Shown in pieces: positions 1-7,242 of a stretch of DNA of 9,166 nt; within the stretch, counting starts at the first letter, position 1; each line of letters opens with the position of its first letter. The DNA lies in NCBI GenBank assembly GCA_964502465.1, contig CAZCWX010000172.1:1-9166 (forward strand). The letters are read 5' to 3'. Under the pieces are notes generated by a model, which was given only the letters and a program-made list of their open reading frames with translations, had not been told where the DNA came from and did not search any database. Position numbers and translations under genes: made by a program. This stretch comes from CAZCWX01 sp964502465 (lineage in GTDB: Bacteria > Desulfobacterota > Binatia > Bin18).

Positions 1-41
1 GAAGTCCAGCACCAACCAAAACGAACCAAGGAGGGACGATC

Positions 42-875
42 ATGACCACACGGGTAGGATTTATCGGTCTGGGGAATATTGGCAAGCCTATGGCGATCAA
101 TGTTGCAAAGGCAGGTTTTGACTTGATGGTCTATGATGTGCGTGAGGGTCCAATGAAAGAACTTGCGGCGGTCGGTGCCAAGGTTGCTCGCTCTGCCCAA
201 GAGATTGGCGAGCATGGGGAGATCATCGAGTTCGTTGTCGTCGAGGATGCTCAAGTGGAGGCGATCACGCTCGGAGAAGGCGGAGTCCTGAACGGCGCGA
301 AGCCGGGCAGCGTCATCGCTATTCACAGCACGGTCCACCCGAAAACAGTGAGGAAGATTGCTGAGTTGGCCAAAGGGCAAGGGGTGGGAGTCATAGATGC
401 ACCGGTCAGTGGCGGGGAGCGGGGAGCACAAAATAAGACGCTTTGTTATATGGTTGGTGGAGATCAAGAGTTATATGAAAAATGCCGCCCGGTGTTTGCG
501 ACCTCAGGGGCGAATATTTTTCACCTTGGTCAGCTGGGAACAGGTGCCGTAGCCAAGCTCGCCCACAATCTTATTGTCTACGTCAATATGCTGGCAGCCT
601 CCGAAGGCATGCACCTCGCAGAAAAAGCCGGCCTTGATCCCAAAGCCCTGCAAGAGGTCGTGCGCGTGAGCGCAGGACAGAGTCGGGTTGCCGATAACTG
701 GTCGCAACGGCGTCAGCTCAAAGACACCTATACCACTGGACCACACGGGCTCATGCAACTCATCTATAAAGACCTCCGCCTCGCTTTGGAACTCGGCCAT
801 GACCTTGATCTTCCCCTCCCCGGTGCGGCTCTTACCCAGCAGCTTCTTACTCGAGTGTTGGAAATCGACAGATAA
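42..875 (+). CDS. NAD(P)-dependent oxidoreductase, 3-hydroxyisobutyrate dehydrogenase (beta-HAD) family
   Basis: A 277-residue cytosolic dehydrogenase of the 3-hydroxyisobutyrate / tartronate semialdehyde / 6-phosphogluconate-like family, which interconverts beta-hydroxyacids and semialdehydes with NAD(P). Visible signs: an N-terminal Rossmann fold with G9-L-G11-N-I-G14 followed by KPMA and KAG; the substrate-binding motif DAPVSGG at 119-125; the family's conserved lysine region GTGAVAKLAHN, with Lys172 as the likely catalytic lysine and Asn176; and the C-terminal KDLRLALE at 243-250, which belongs to the all-helical domain. The length is slightly below the usual 290-300. The start is supported by AAGGAGG at 28-34, seven bases upstream of ATG. 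It is convergent with the P450, and a hairpin directly overlaps its stop. The exact substrate cannot be read from sequence. Family assignment is firm; valine catabolism is only one possibility. Confidence 0.93.
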   Translation: MTTRVGFIGLGNIGKPMAINVAKAGFDLMVYDVREGPMKELAAVGAKVARSAQEIGEHGEIIEFVVVEDAQVEAITLGEGGVLNGAKPGSVIAIHSTVHPKTVRKIAELAKGQGVGVIDAPVSGGERGAQNKTLCYMVGGDQELYEKCRPVFATSGANIFHLGQLGTGAVAKLAHNLIVYVNMLAASEGMHLAEKAGLDPKALQEVVRVSAGQSRVADNWSQRRQLKDTYTTGPHGLMQLIYKDLRLALELGHDLDLPLPGAALTQQLLTRVLEIDR

Positions 876-905
876 AGAGGGGACACGGCCTGCCGTACCC
901 CTCTT
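875..905. terminator. Hairpin between convergent genes, probable bidirectional terminator
   Basis: A nearly perfect stem: AAGAGGGG at 875-882 pairs with CCCCTCTT at 898-905. An inner stem, ACGGC at 885-889 with GCCGT at 892-896, is separated from it by a one-to-two-base bulge. It begins on the last base of the dehydrogenase stop codon and lies 34 bases past the end of the convergent P450 gene. It has only short T runs on either side (TT on the plus strand, TTT on the minus), so it is not a textbook intrinsic terminator. Position and stem strength make a shared terminator the best reading. Confidence 0.6.
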
Positions 906-938
906 ACCTGATTGCTCAGCATATGGATTGTCTCTGCG

Positions 939-2333
939 TCAGTGGTATACGACGGGCCTTCGCTGCTCCAGCGTCATCCGTATGCCATGCTTCGGTCGCA
1001 AGGTGACCAGTGGGTGCAATACCACCGGATGCCCAGGAACGAGGCGCATACGCCACTGCTGCGCTATAGTGGCGATGAGTAAAACGCCCTCCATCCAGGC
1101 AAACGCCTCGCCAATGCACTGTCTCGGGCCGCCGCCAAAGGGGAAATAGGAGAACTTGGGACGTGAGGCCTGCGCTTCAGGCGTCCAACGCTGCGGATCA
1201 AAGACGGAGGGATTGGGGAAGTAACGGGGATCGTGGTGCATGACATAAGGGCTCATCAGGAGCAAGGAATTGGCAGGGATCGTGTACGGAGGAATCTCAT
1301 AGTCATGCAGGGCACGTCGGCCGATCACCCATGCCGGTGGATACAGACGCATCGACTCGGCCAAGACCATACGGGTGTACTGGAGTTGCGGAACATCGTC
1401 GGCGGTGGGCAGTCTTCCTGCCAGCACGGTATCGATCTCAGCGTGGAGTGTGGCTTCTACATCAGGGTGTTGCGATAGCAAATACCAGGTCCACGTAAGC
1501 GCATTTGCTGTCGTTTCATGCCCAGCAAGAAAGAGGGTCATGGCTTCATCACGCACCTGCTTATCCGTCATCCCACTGCCATCGCCTTCCTCATCCTGCG
1601 CCAGAAGCAACATGGAGAGCAAATCCCCCCGGTCTTCACCGCTCGCTCGCCGTTCGCTGATCATCCGTAGGACCGTAGTGTCTACACGAGCACGAGCCTG
1701 CTCTCCGCGGCGATTGCTGGGCAGCGGCAATCGTCTCAGCAGGTTATAGAAAGGCGACATAAGCCTGGGCCACCCTTCCATCAAGGTGGTAATTGCTGCA
1801 CCAATTTCGCTCGCCTCTGACTCGACATCGGCATCAAACAGGGTCTTGCTGACAATCGCCAGCGTCAGGCGCATCATCTCCTGTGCCATGTCTACAGTTG
1901 TGCTGTCTTGCCAGCGGGCTCGGGCATGCGCAGCATATTCCGCCATCACAGTTCCATAAGCGGCAACTCGCTGGCGATGAAACGCGGGTTGGACTAAGCG
2001 TCGCTGGCGGTGGTGAAACTCACCCTCACTGGTTAACAATCCTTCGCCAAGGAACACTTTGGCTCGCTCGAGGCCTCGACCTTTCACGAAGTTGCGCTGG
2101 TGCGTCACAAAAACATTTTGCAGGTACTCTGGATGATTCAGCAGAAACACTGGCTGTGAGGCGACCATGAAGTGTGTCATGTCGCCATACTCAGAGGCCA
2201 TCCGCTGCAAAAAATGGATGGGATCACGGCGGAAGCTGAACAAGTGGCCAATCAGCGGGAAGCCCTTCGGGCCTGGAGGAACAGTCCCTACGGTGGACGG
2301 CAGTGCTTTGCCCTCAGTGTGACTGGACAGCAT
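939..2333 (-). CDS. Cytochrome P450 (soluble, E-class type)
   Basis: A 464-residue heme-thiolate monooxygenase that would insert one oxygen atom from O2 into an organic substrate. Visible motifs: proline-rich N-terminus PPGPKGFPLIGH (19-30) with no membrane anchor; I-helix oxygen-activation motif AGHETT (270-275); K-helix E326-S-M-R329; the FDPQRW (PERF-like) segment at 378-383; and the heme loop F399-GGGPRQ-C406-IG408, with Cys406 as the axial ligand. The C-helix reads HHRQRRLVQPAF (107-118), with His107 where many relatives have Trp. Its similarity style is bacterial CYP102/CYP110-like rather than the short actinobacterial type. No ferredoxin or reductase lies in the window, and the protein has no fused reductase domain, so electrons must come from elsewhere. 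The start has AAGGAGG (2348 to 2342) eight bases upstream. A perfect operator-like palindrome lies about 45 bases upstream of the start. The substrate is unknown. Confidence 0.96.
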   Translation of the reverse strand: MLSSHTEGKALPSTVGTVPPGPKGFPLIGHLFSFRRDPIHFLQRMASEYGDMTHFMVASQPVFLLNHPEYLQNVFVTHQRNFVKGRGLERAKVFLGEGLLTSEGEFHHRQRRLVQPAFHRQRVAAYGTVMAEYAAHARARWQDSTTVDMAQEMMRLTLAIVSKTLFDADVESEASEIGAAITTLMEGWPRLMSPFYNLLRRLPLPSNRRGEQARARVDTTVLRMISERRASGEDRGDLLSMLLLAQDEEGDGSGMTDKQVRDEAMTLFLAGHETTANALTWTWYLLSQHPDVEATLHAEIDTVLAGRLPTADDVPQLQYTRMVLAESMRLYPPAWVIGRRALHDYEIPPYTIPANSLLLMSPYVMHHDPRYFPNPSVFDPQRWTPEAQASRPKFSYFPFGGGPRQCIGEAFAWMEGVLLIATIAQQWRMRLVPGHPVVLHPLVTLRPKHGIRMTLEQRRPVVYH

Positions 2334-2378
2334 AAGTCGATCCTCCTTATGGCAAGAGGAATAGCAGACTCTTTATTG

Positions 2379-2398
2379 TCAATCAATCACTTGATTGA
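2379..2398. promoter_or_regulatory. Operator-like perfect palindrome upstream of the P450
   Basis: TCAATCAA (2379-2386), spacer TCAC, then TTGATTGA (2391-2398): perfect 8-base arms in a 20-base site. It lies 46-65 bases upstream of the P450 start codon, where a promoter would be expected, and overlaps a TTGACA hexamer read on the minus strand (2382 to 2377). Size and symmetry are typical of operators bound by TetR/AcrR-family dimers (established pattern), but no regulator gene is in the window. That the site controls the P450 is inference from position: no plus-strand gene starts nearby. Confidence 0.5.
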
Positions 2399-2484
2399 AA
2401 ACAACAAACATGGTCACACTCCAGATACCTACAAGGATGCATAATACCTTTCTTGTTACTCATTCAGAGATGACGGCAAACCCG

Positions 2485-2541
2485 CCGTTCACCCTTCGAC
2501 AAGCCTGTCCTGAGCGAAGCCGAAGGGCTCAGGGCGAACGG
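2485..2541. repeat. REP-like palindromic intergenic repeat, composite copy
   Basis: Outer arms CCGTTC (2485-2490) and GAACGG (2536-2541) are continued by CCCT (2492-2495) and AGGG (2531-2534). An inner hairpin pairs CCTGAGC (2509-2515) with GCTCAGG (2527-2533). The words TTCGACAAGC, CTGAGC and GCGAACGG match a type of intergenic palindrome commonly seen in environmental bacterial genomes (recalled, not searched). It sits downstream of the LLM gene and could also serve to terminate or stabilise its mRNA. Confidence 0.65.
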
Positions 2542-2569
2542 GCCGGAGGTTGAAACCGTTGAGGATTTT

Positions 2570-2592
2570 CCGTTCGTACTGAGCCTGTCGAA
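2570..2592. repeat. REP-like repeat, short inverted copy
   Basis: A 23-base unit starting CCGTTCGTACTGAG and ending CCTGTCGAA. Read on the minus strand it is the simple form of the composite repeat at 2485-2541: TTCGACA, then GCTCAG, then CGAACGG. The two copies face each other across 28 bases. Positions 2528-2541 can pair with 2570-2583 at 12 of 14 bases, giving an alternative stem that competes with the hairpins inside the first copy. It lies 29 bases past the stop of the LLM gene. Confidence 0.6.
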
Positions 2593-2621
2593 ACACGAAG
2601 ACCGACTTCTTAGACACGCTC

Positions 2622-3617
2622 TTATCCCACTAATTTTGCCAATGTCTGCTCGTATTCACGATTGTCCTGCGCATCAACGTGCACGCTGTGCACGTCAACT
2701 CCACTCTCTTCCTGTGCCTGGAGGCGTTCGATACATACCTCGACTGAACCAGCACAGCTGGTGGCATCAATCAAATCGGCAGGAACCGCCTCGGTCGCGG
2801 CCCGTGAACCACCTTCCCAGGCTTTCTTCACAGCTCGGACTGCTTCGCCATAGCCATGGCGGGTCAATTGTTCAGCGTAGAACGTTCCCATACGACCGAT
2901 ATAGAACGCCAGTGTCCCAGCAGACTCAGCCCGTGCTCGATCGACATTTTTGGTGACTGTCACCATGCCAGGAGCGCGGACAGCTACGGCAGCTGCCGGC
3001 CGGCCAACGGCGACACTCATCTGACGCACCGCATAAATTTCACCCTTGAGTTTGGGTAGCGGAATCATGATAGGCAGCCAACCATCAGCGAGCTCGGCGG
3101 TCAATTTTACGCTCTTGGCGTTGAGCGTCGCTAAATAAATCGGGATGTGGTTGCGTACTGGGGTGAAACGCAGGGTGAAGCCACGTTGCAGGTTGAAGAG
3201 CTTACCATTGTATTTCAATGGCTCATTGCGCATCAGCGTATTGATAATCTCGATATACTCCTTCAGGCGCGTAAGGGGCGGATTGAAAGGGACCCCATGG
3301 AAGTGTTCGATGACCTGCGGCCCACTCGTCCCCAAGCCAATGATCATGCGCCCACCAGACAATTCATCGAGCGTCGCAAAGTGCTGAGCCAGGGCGGCAG
3401 GAGTGCGGGAATATATATTCACAATGGCAGTCCCAAGGTGAATCTTTTTCGTGTGGTCAGCCAGCAATGCGAGAATAGTAAAAGCATCTCTCCCCCAAGC
3501 TTCGGGCACCCAAGCCGAGTGAACACCGACTTCGTCAGCAATCTGTACCCTCTCAAGAAACGCCTTATAATCAAGCGTTCCCTGCCAATTAATCCCAACC
3601 GAGATCTTGCGCGCCAT
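2622..3617 (-). CDS. LLM-class (luciferase-like) F420- or flavin-dependent oxidoreductase
   Basis: A 331-residue TIM-barrel enzyme of the bacterial luciferase / F420-dependent oxidoreductase superfamily. Family features: GINW near the N-terminus (8-11); VPEAWGRDAFTILALLA (37-53); LGTAIVNIYSRTP (61-73); the diagnostic segment with DELSGGR (84-90) and GLGTSGP (94-100); and the C-terminal-domain segment beginning IPIYLATLNAKSV (158-170), followed by ELADGW. Members oxidise or reduce small organic substrates with F420 or FMN; sequence alone does not decide the cofactor, though the overall look is that of F420-type annotations. I place the start at 3617 (MARKISVG) rather than an in-frame ATG at 3665. 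AAGGAGG (3628 to 3622) lies four bases upstream of it, and the extra 16 residues show no family resemblance. It is divergent from the MFS gene, with a repeat element in between, and REP-like hairpins lie past its stop. Confidence 0.93.
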   Translation of the reverse strand: MARKISVGINWQGTLDYKAFLERVQIADEVGVHSAWVPEAWGRDAFTILALLADHTKKIHLGTAIVNIYSRTPAALAQHFATLDELSGGRMIIGLGTSGPQVIEHFHGVPFNPPLTRLKEYIEIINTLMRNEPLKYNGKLFNLQRGFTLRFTPVRNHIPIYLATLNAKSVKLTAELADGWLPIMIPLPKLKGEIYAVRQMSVAVGRPAAAVAVRAPGMVTVTKNVDRARAESAGTLAFYIGRMGTFYAEQLTRHGYGEAVRAVKKAWEGGSRAATEAVPADLIDATSCAGSVEVCIERLQAQEESGVDVHSVHVDAQDNREYEQTLAKLVG

Positions 3618-3621
3618 AGTT

Positions 3622-3628
3622 CCTCCTT
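3622..3628 (-). promoter_or_regulatory. Shine-Dalgarno site setting the LLM gene start
   Basis: CCTCCTT on the plus strand, which is AAGGAGG in the mRNA, four bases before the ATG at 3617. It lies inside the frame that would be coding if the upstream ATG at 3665 were used. This is the main reason for choosing the shorter protein. Confidence 0.75.
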
Positions 3629-3667
3629 CAGGGATGTGGGTTGGCCGACTGTAGCACGGCAGCAACC

Positions 3668-3818
3668 AGCAGTCAGCCGTCAGTACTCAGTGGTCAGCCT
3701 TTGAAAAGGGAACCGGAGAAACGGAGACGGGGAGAAACAGTGAAATGCTTTTGAGTCTCCAATGCGCCGGTTCCCCGATTCTGTCCTTCTGGGCAAAAAG
3801 CTGCTGACCGCTTTTGCT
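3668..3818. repeat. Composite palindromic element, degenerate copy A
   Basis: The left arm (3668-3699) has four tandem 7-mers of form NNNTCAG (CAG-, CCG-, TAC-, TGG-TCAG) and matches the left arm of copy B at 28 of 32 bases. A purine-rich run of tandem 8-mers follows at 3710-3749, starting GAACCGGA, GAAACGGA, GACGGGGA; positions 3710-3738 match copy B at 28 of 29. The pyrimidine side, at about 3767-3790, is short (CCGGTTCC, CCGATTCT, GTCCTTCT units, reading frame offset). The right arm at 3792-3818 has a deletion and many changes. The element occupies most of the space between the divergent LLM and MFS genes. It encodes no protein and has no transposase, so if mobile it would have to be moved in trans. 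Confidence 0.7.
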
Positions 3819-3884
3819 TGCTTGACAAAGCCTGCTCCCTAGTCCAGAGAAGGGGAACGCTCATCGCGCACAAAGGAGGGAGCG

Positions 3885-5219
3885 ATGCTGCAACCAACTT
3901 CGGCAGCCGCACCAGAGCGCTCGCCGTCTTCACCCACCAACACGGCAAGTGAATCTCATCCCGCTGTCGGCGGACCGTACGCCTATTACGTCCTTGGCGT
4001 ACTGTTTGTCGTCTATATTTTCAATTTTATCGACCGGCAGATTTTGGCTATTCTCCTTGAACCGATCAAACAGGATCTCCAAGTTTCCGATACCGCCATG
4101 GGCTTCCTCACAGGCTTCGCCTTTGCCGTATTCTACACTTTTGCCGGTCTTCCCCTGGCACGGCTGGCTGACCGCTGGGTACGACGGACGCTCATTGCCA
4201 TCAGCCTGGCAACTTGGAGCGTGATGACTGCAATTTCGGGATTGGCACGAGGGTTTCCTGATCTTGCCTTGGCTCGGATCGGCGTCGGCATTGGTGAGGC
4301 CGGCTGCACTCCGCCTGCCCATTCCTTGCTCGCCGATTATTTCCCGCCGGAGAAACGAGCAACAGTACTTTCTTTGTATGCGTGCGGCGTCTATGTCGGA
4401 GTCGGCTTGGGCTTCTGGCTCGGCGGCTGGATCAATGACATGTTTGGTTGGCGCATAGCCTTCTTTGTTGTCGGCCTGCCCGGTGTAGCAATGGCACTGG
4501 TGGTACGTTTCACCGTACGTGAGCCTCCCCGCGGGATGAGTGAGCGGCAGCCTGTAGGAACGCGCACCTACACTATGCGTGAGGTCTGGCGTTTCTTCGC
4601 TTCATTGCCCACTGGACGCAACCTGGGCCTCGCGGCTGGATTGAATGCCTTTGCCGGGTATGGTCTCGGTGCCTGGATTCCAGCGTTCTTTATTCGCCTT
4701 CATCATATGACCCCAGGGGAGTTAGGCCTGTGGCTGTCGTGGATTACGGCGATTGGTGGGGCGCTGGGCGCATTCCTGGGAGGCTGGATCGCCGACCGTT
4801 GGATACAGCACAACCCCTACGCCCGTATTTACGTAGCCGTGATCAGCATCTTGTTCAGTATCCCGTTTCTGGTGGCGAGTTTTCTCCTCACCAACCGGGA
4901 GCTCGCGCTGCTCAGTTATTTCCCGGCGGTGATTTGTAGCACGCTATGGATCGGCCCCTCATTCGCCATCGTGCAAGACCTTGTCCCGCCTGCGATGCGC
5001 GCCATGGGGTCAGCAGTTTTTATTTTTATTCTGACCATCATTGGTATGGGAGCAGGACCACAAGCCGTTGGCATTCTCAACGACGTGATCGGCACGCCAG
5101 AGGCAATCCGCTATTCCCTGTTGTGGACTGCTGTAATCATGAACCTTGGTGCCGCACTGTTCTTCTGGCTTTCAAGAAAAACCTTGCTGCAAGACTTAGA
5201 GGCGAAAAAACGGTTATGA
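3885..5219 (+). CDS. MFS transporter, Spinster-like
   Basis: A 444-residue inner-membrane secondary transporter with 12 predicted helices, approximately 34-56, 72-93, 102-121, 128-148, 162-182, 189-209, 246-270, 283-303, 315-335, 342-363, 374-395 and 410-430. The first 30 residues are a Ser/Pro/Thr-rich cytoplasmic tail. Helix 1 carries NFIDRQILAIL (47-57), with the Asp50-Arg51 pair typical of Spinster and related carriers. The loop between helices 2 and 3 has the MFS signature GLPLARLADRWVRR (88-101), and helix 4 has RIGVGIGEAG (131-140). Substrate cannot be assigned; relatives move lipids, organic acids or aromatic acids. AGGAGG (3874-3879) lies five bases before ATG. The gene is convergent with the peptidase. 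A link to the neighbouring oxidoreductases in uptake or efflux of a substrate is inference. Confidence 0.92.
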   Translation: MLQPTSAAAPERSPSSPTNTASESHPAVGGPYAYYVLGVLFVVYIFNFIDRQILAILLEPIKQDLQVSDTAMGFLTGFAFAVFYTFAGLPLARLADRWVRRTLIAISLATWSVMTAISGLARGFPDLALARIGVGIGEAGCTPPAHSLLADYFPPEKRATVLSLYACGVYVGVGLGFWLGGWINDMFGWRIAFFVVGLPGVAMALVVRFTVREPPRGMSERQPVGTRTYTMREVWRFFASLPTGRNLGLAAGLNAFAGYGLGAWIPAFFIRLHHMTPGELGLWLSWITAIGGALGAFLGGWIADRWIQHNPYARIYVAVISILFSIPFLVASFLLTNRELALLSYFPAVICSTLWIGPSFAIVQDLVPPAMRAMGSAVFIFILTIIGMGAGPQAVGILNDVIGTPEAIRYSLLWTAVIMNLGAALFFWLSRKTLLQDLEAKKRL

Positions 5220-5282
5220 GGGAGAAGGCCCTCACTCTGGTACAGGTTGGCGGACGTTCTTTATACCTGCGCAGCGAGAGAG

Positions 5283-5308
5283 AGGAATTCCCATGATCCA
5301 CAATTCCT
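5283..5308. terminator. Weak inverted repeat between convergent genes
   Basis: AGGAATT (5283-5289) and AATTCCT (5302-5308) form a 7-base AT-rich stem with a 12-base loop in the 101-base gap between the MFS stop (5219) and the peptidase stop (5321). A smaller repeat, GAGGG/CCCTC (5218-5222/5229-5233), overlaps the MFS stop codon. Neither has a T tract. One of them may end transcription from the converging genes, but the evidence is thin. Confidence 0.25.
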
Positions 5309-5320
5309 TATTCCGCAATA

Positions 5321-7111
5321 TCAGAGCGTCGTCCGCAAATCGTTAAGGAACCCTTCGATGACCCGGAACCCCTGATCCCAGAACTCCGGCTGGTTAATAT
5401 CAATTCCCAACTGCGCGAGCGCGTGTTCGGGCCGCTGCGAGCCGCCACTTTCTAACAAGCGCAGATAGCCGGGGACAAAACTTGGACCTTCATCCATATA
5501 TCGTTGATACAGAGCGAGTGTCAGTAACTCCCCGAACGAGTACGAGTAACAATAGAACCGACTGTGGATAAAGTGAGCAATATAGGTCCAGCCCCAACGA
5601 TAGGCAGGGATCATTTCTACACTTGCGCCAAACAGCTTCTCTTGCTCCTGCCACCATAAGGTACCAATCTCCTCAGTGGTCAGTTGGCCTGTTTGCCGTT
5701 GCTGATGTGCGGCCATCTCAAAGCGGGTCAGTGCAGTCTGACGAAAAACCGTCCCGTACATTTCCTCTAAGGTATCGCACAGCAGCGCCCGGCGTGTCGC
5801 CACACTCTCAGCTTCAGTGAAGAGATGACGAGTGAGCATAATCTCGGCAAACACAGAAGCAGTTTCTGCGAGAACCAACGGCGCGTCATAATTCAGCAGG
5901 TTCTGACGACGCGACAGACAATAGTGAATGCCATGGCCTAGCTCGTGCGCCACAGTCGAAACGTCACGACCAGTGCCGTTATAACTACACAAGACATACG
6001 GATGGTGCCGTGGAGAGTAGGCTGCGCAAAAAGCACCACCACGCTTCCCGGCACGAACCTCAGCATCGATCCAGCGTTTGGCGAAGAAATCGGCAGCGAG
6101 CGCCGCGAACTGCTCACTAAACCGACCGAAAGCAGTCACAATCAACTGCTGCGCTTGAGAGAAAGAAATCTGTTCTGTTTCGGCAGCGATTGGTGCATAC
6201 AGGTCTGTGTTCTTGAGTGTATCAAGCCCGAGCAAACAAGCCTTGAGACGAAAATATTCCTGGGCCAGGGGGTAGTGACGTTCCACCGCCTGCATCATTG
6301 CCTCGACTGTCTCTGGGGCGATCTCGTTGGCTAAGTGTGTGGGGATAACCACGTTGTTATAGTGCCGCAGTTCACAGTCAATTTTATGGTCGAGCAAGAT
6401 ATTATTAAAAACCGAGGTGAGCACCAGGGAGTGCTGGGCGTGGGTCTCAAGAAAGGTGGTAAAGGCACGTTCACGCAAAGCTCGATCAGGGTGACGGAGG
6501 AGCGCCATCACCTCACCATCAGTCAACTCCTGCGCTTCCCCGTCAACCATGAGCTTAAAGCGCAAAGACCCGGTCAACTCCTCGTATAACTGCTCAAATG
6601 CGCTGCTGCCGGTCAGGTGTTTCTGATTGAGAATCTGTTCTTCTTTCTCACTCAAGGTGTGAGGCTTAAAGCGGCGCAGCGTTTCCAGATAATGCTGATA
6701 TTCTGCCATTTCCGGAGCAGCCAGTAATCTGGCAAGCTGCTGCTCGTCCAGAGCAATCAATTCTAAAGTAAAAAAGATTAACAGGTTGGAAGTCTCAGTT
6801 GAGGCTTCGCGGGCATGTTGAACGAGTTGCTGGGCCCGGGAGTTTTGGGTGTCGGCCGCGAACAAGAGAGAAGCATAAAAAGACGGACGATGTTCGAGTT
6901 CAGCTAATGCCTCGTACTCTGCTAATGCACGAGCCAAGGCCGGGCCGTCAAGTTGACCACTTGCGACTTTGCCACGATAGGCGTGCGCAAACGCTTCGGC
7001 TCGACGCCGCGCTTCGGCCAGGTCCGCTTTGATACGCGGGTCGTCGGGACCACCATACAATTCATGTAAATCCCACCGGACTCCGGCGGCTTTAAGTTCT
7101 GGATTGTCCAT
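5321..7111 (-). CDS. pepF: M3-family oligoendopeptidase F (zinc metallopeptidase)
   Basis: A 596-residue cytosolic peptidase that cuts short oligopeptides. The catalytic site reads H389-E-L-G-H393, with a third zinc ligand Glu416 in ETASVFAE exactly 27 residues after the first His, as expected for M3. Other family marks: KRGGAFC shortly before the active site, SYNGTGRDVSTVAHELGHGI, and the C-terminal FYCYSYSFGELL that lines the substrate cleft. The length agrees with the usual ~560-610. The start is taken at 7111 (MDNPELKAAGVRWDL) because AAGGAG (7124 to 7119) is seven bases upstream and WDLHELY is the normal N-terminus of the family. An in-frame ATG at 7228 would add 39 residues without family resemblance and overlap the divergent VOC region. 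This is likely housekeeping peptide turnover rather than part of a catabolic pathway. The gene symbol follows family similarity only. Confidence 0.95.
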   Translation of the reverse strand: MDNPELKAAGVRWDLHELYGGPDDPRIKADLAEARRRAEAFAHAYRGKVASGQLDGPALARALAEYEALAELEHRPSFYASLLFAADTQNSRAQQLVQHAREASTETSNLLIFFTLELIALDEQQLARLLAAPEMAEYQHYLETLRRFKPHTLSEKEEQILNQKHLTGSSAFEQLYEELTGSLRFKLMVDGEAQELTDGEVMALLRHPDRALRERAFTTFLETHAQHSLVLTSVFNNILLDHKIDCELRHYNNVVIPTHLANEIAPETVEAMMQAVERHYPLAQEYFRLKACLLGLDTLKNTDLYAPIAAETEQISFSQAQQLIVTAFGRFSEQFAALAADFFAKRWIDAEVRAGKRGGAFCAAYSPRHHPYVLCSYNGTGRDVSTVAHELGHGIHYCLSRRQNLLNYDAPLVLAETASVFAEIMLTRHLFTEAESVATRRALLCDTLEEMYGTVFRQTALTRFEMAAHQQRQTGQLTTEEIGTLWWQEQEKLFGASVEMIPAYRWGWTYIAHFIHSRFYCYSYSFGELLTLALYQRYMDEGPSFVPGYLRLLESGGSQRPEHALAQLGIDINQPEFWDQGFRVIEGFLNDLRTTL

Positions 7112-7118
7112 CGCTCTG

Positions 7119-7124
7119 CTCCTT
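7119..7124 (-). promoter_or_regulatory. Shine-Dalgarno site setting the peptidase start
   Basis: CTCCTT on the plus strand, AAGGAG in the mRNA, seven bases before the ATG at 7111. It decides the start against the upstream ATG at 7228. Confidence 0.7.
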
Positions 7125-7154
7125 GTAACAGGATAGATAAGTACTGTTTCACCC

Positions 7155-7183
7155 TTGTGGTAGGCTGTAAAGAGCAACATACT
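7155..7183 (+). promoter_or_regulatory. Possible sigma-70-like promoter for the VOC gene
   Basis: TTGTGG (7155-7160) and CATACT (7178-7183) are separated by 17 bases, in the 131-base divergent gap between the peptidase and VOC starts. Each hexamer is four of six to the consensus. The spacing is ideal but the boxes are weak, so this is a candidate only. Confidence 0.3.
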
Positions 7184-7226
7184 ACCGGCTTGACTTTCCT
7201 CTTGCCCTAGTGGCAGAGAAGAAAGC

Positions 7227-7234
7227 AAAGGAGG
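7227..7234 (+). promoter_or_regulatory. Shine-Dalgarno site setting the VOC gene start
   Basis: AAAGGAGG, eight bases before ATG at 7243. It lies within the longer frame that would begin at a GTG at 7210, so it favours the shorter protein. Confidence 0.75.
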
Positions 7235-7242
7235 AACTGTTT

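Noticed and set aside
688..1149. A 153-codon plus-strand open frame across the end of the dehydrogenase and the 3' part of the P450
   Set aside because: It overlaps two well-supported genes in another frame/strand, spans their terminator hairpin, and its translation has no family resemblance.
2377..2382. TTGACA on the minus strand as the -35 box of the P450 promoter
   Set aside because: The expected -10 position reads CCTCTT, which is not -10-like. The overlap with the palindrome is noted but a promoter is not called.
2172..2444. A 90-codon plus-strand open frame covering the P450 start and its upstream region
   Set aside because: It lies antisense to the P450 N-terminus and runs over the operator palindrome; no ribosome-binding site or recognisable protein features.
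3618..3665. A 16-residue N-terminal extension of the LLM oxidoreductase
   Set aside because: The AAGGAGG site lies inside it directly before the ATG at 3617, and the extra residues show no family resemblance.
3822..3827. TTGACA as the -35 box of an MFS promoter
   Set aside because: No TATAAT-like hexamer lies 15-19 bases downstream; a single hexamer is not enough to call a promoter.
7112..7228. A 39-residue N-terminal extension of the peptidase
   Set aside because: The internal ATG at 7111 has a proper Shine-Dalgarno site and starts the normal family N-terminus. The extension would cross the divergent promoter region and overlap the VOC upstream frame.
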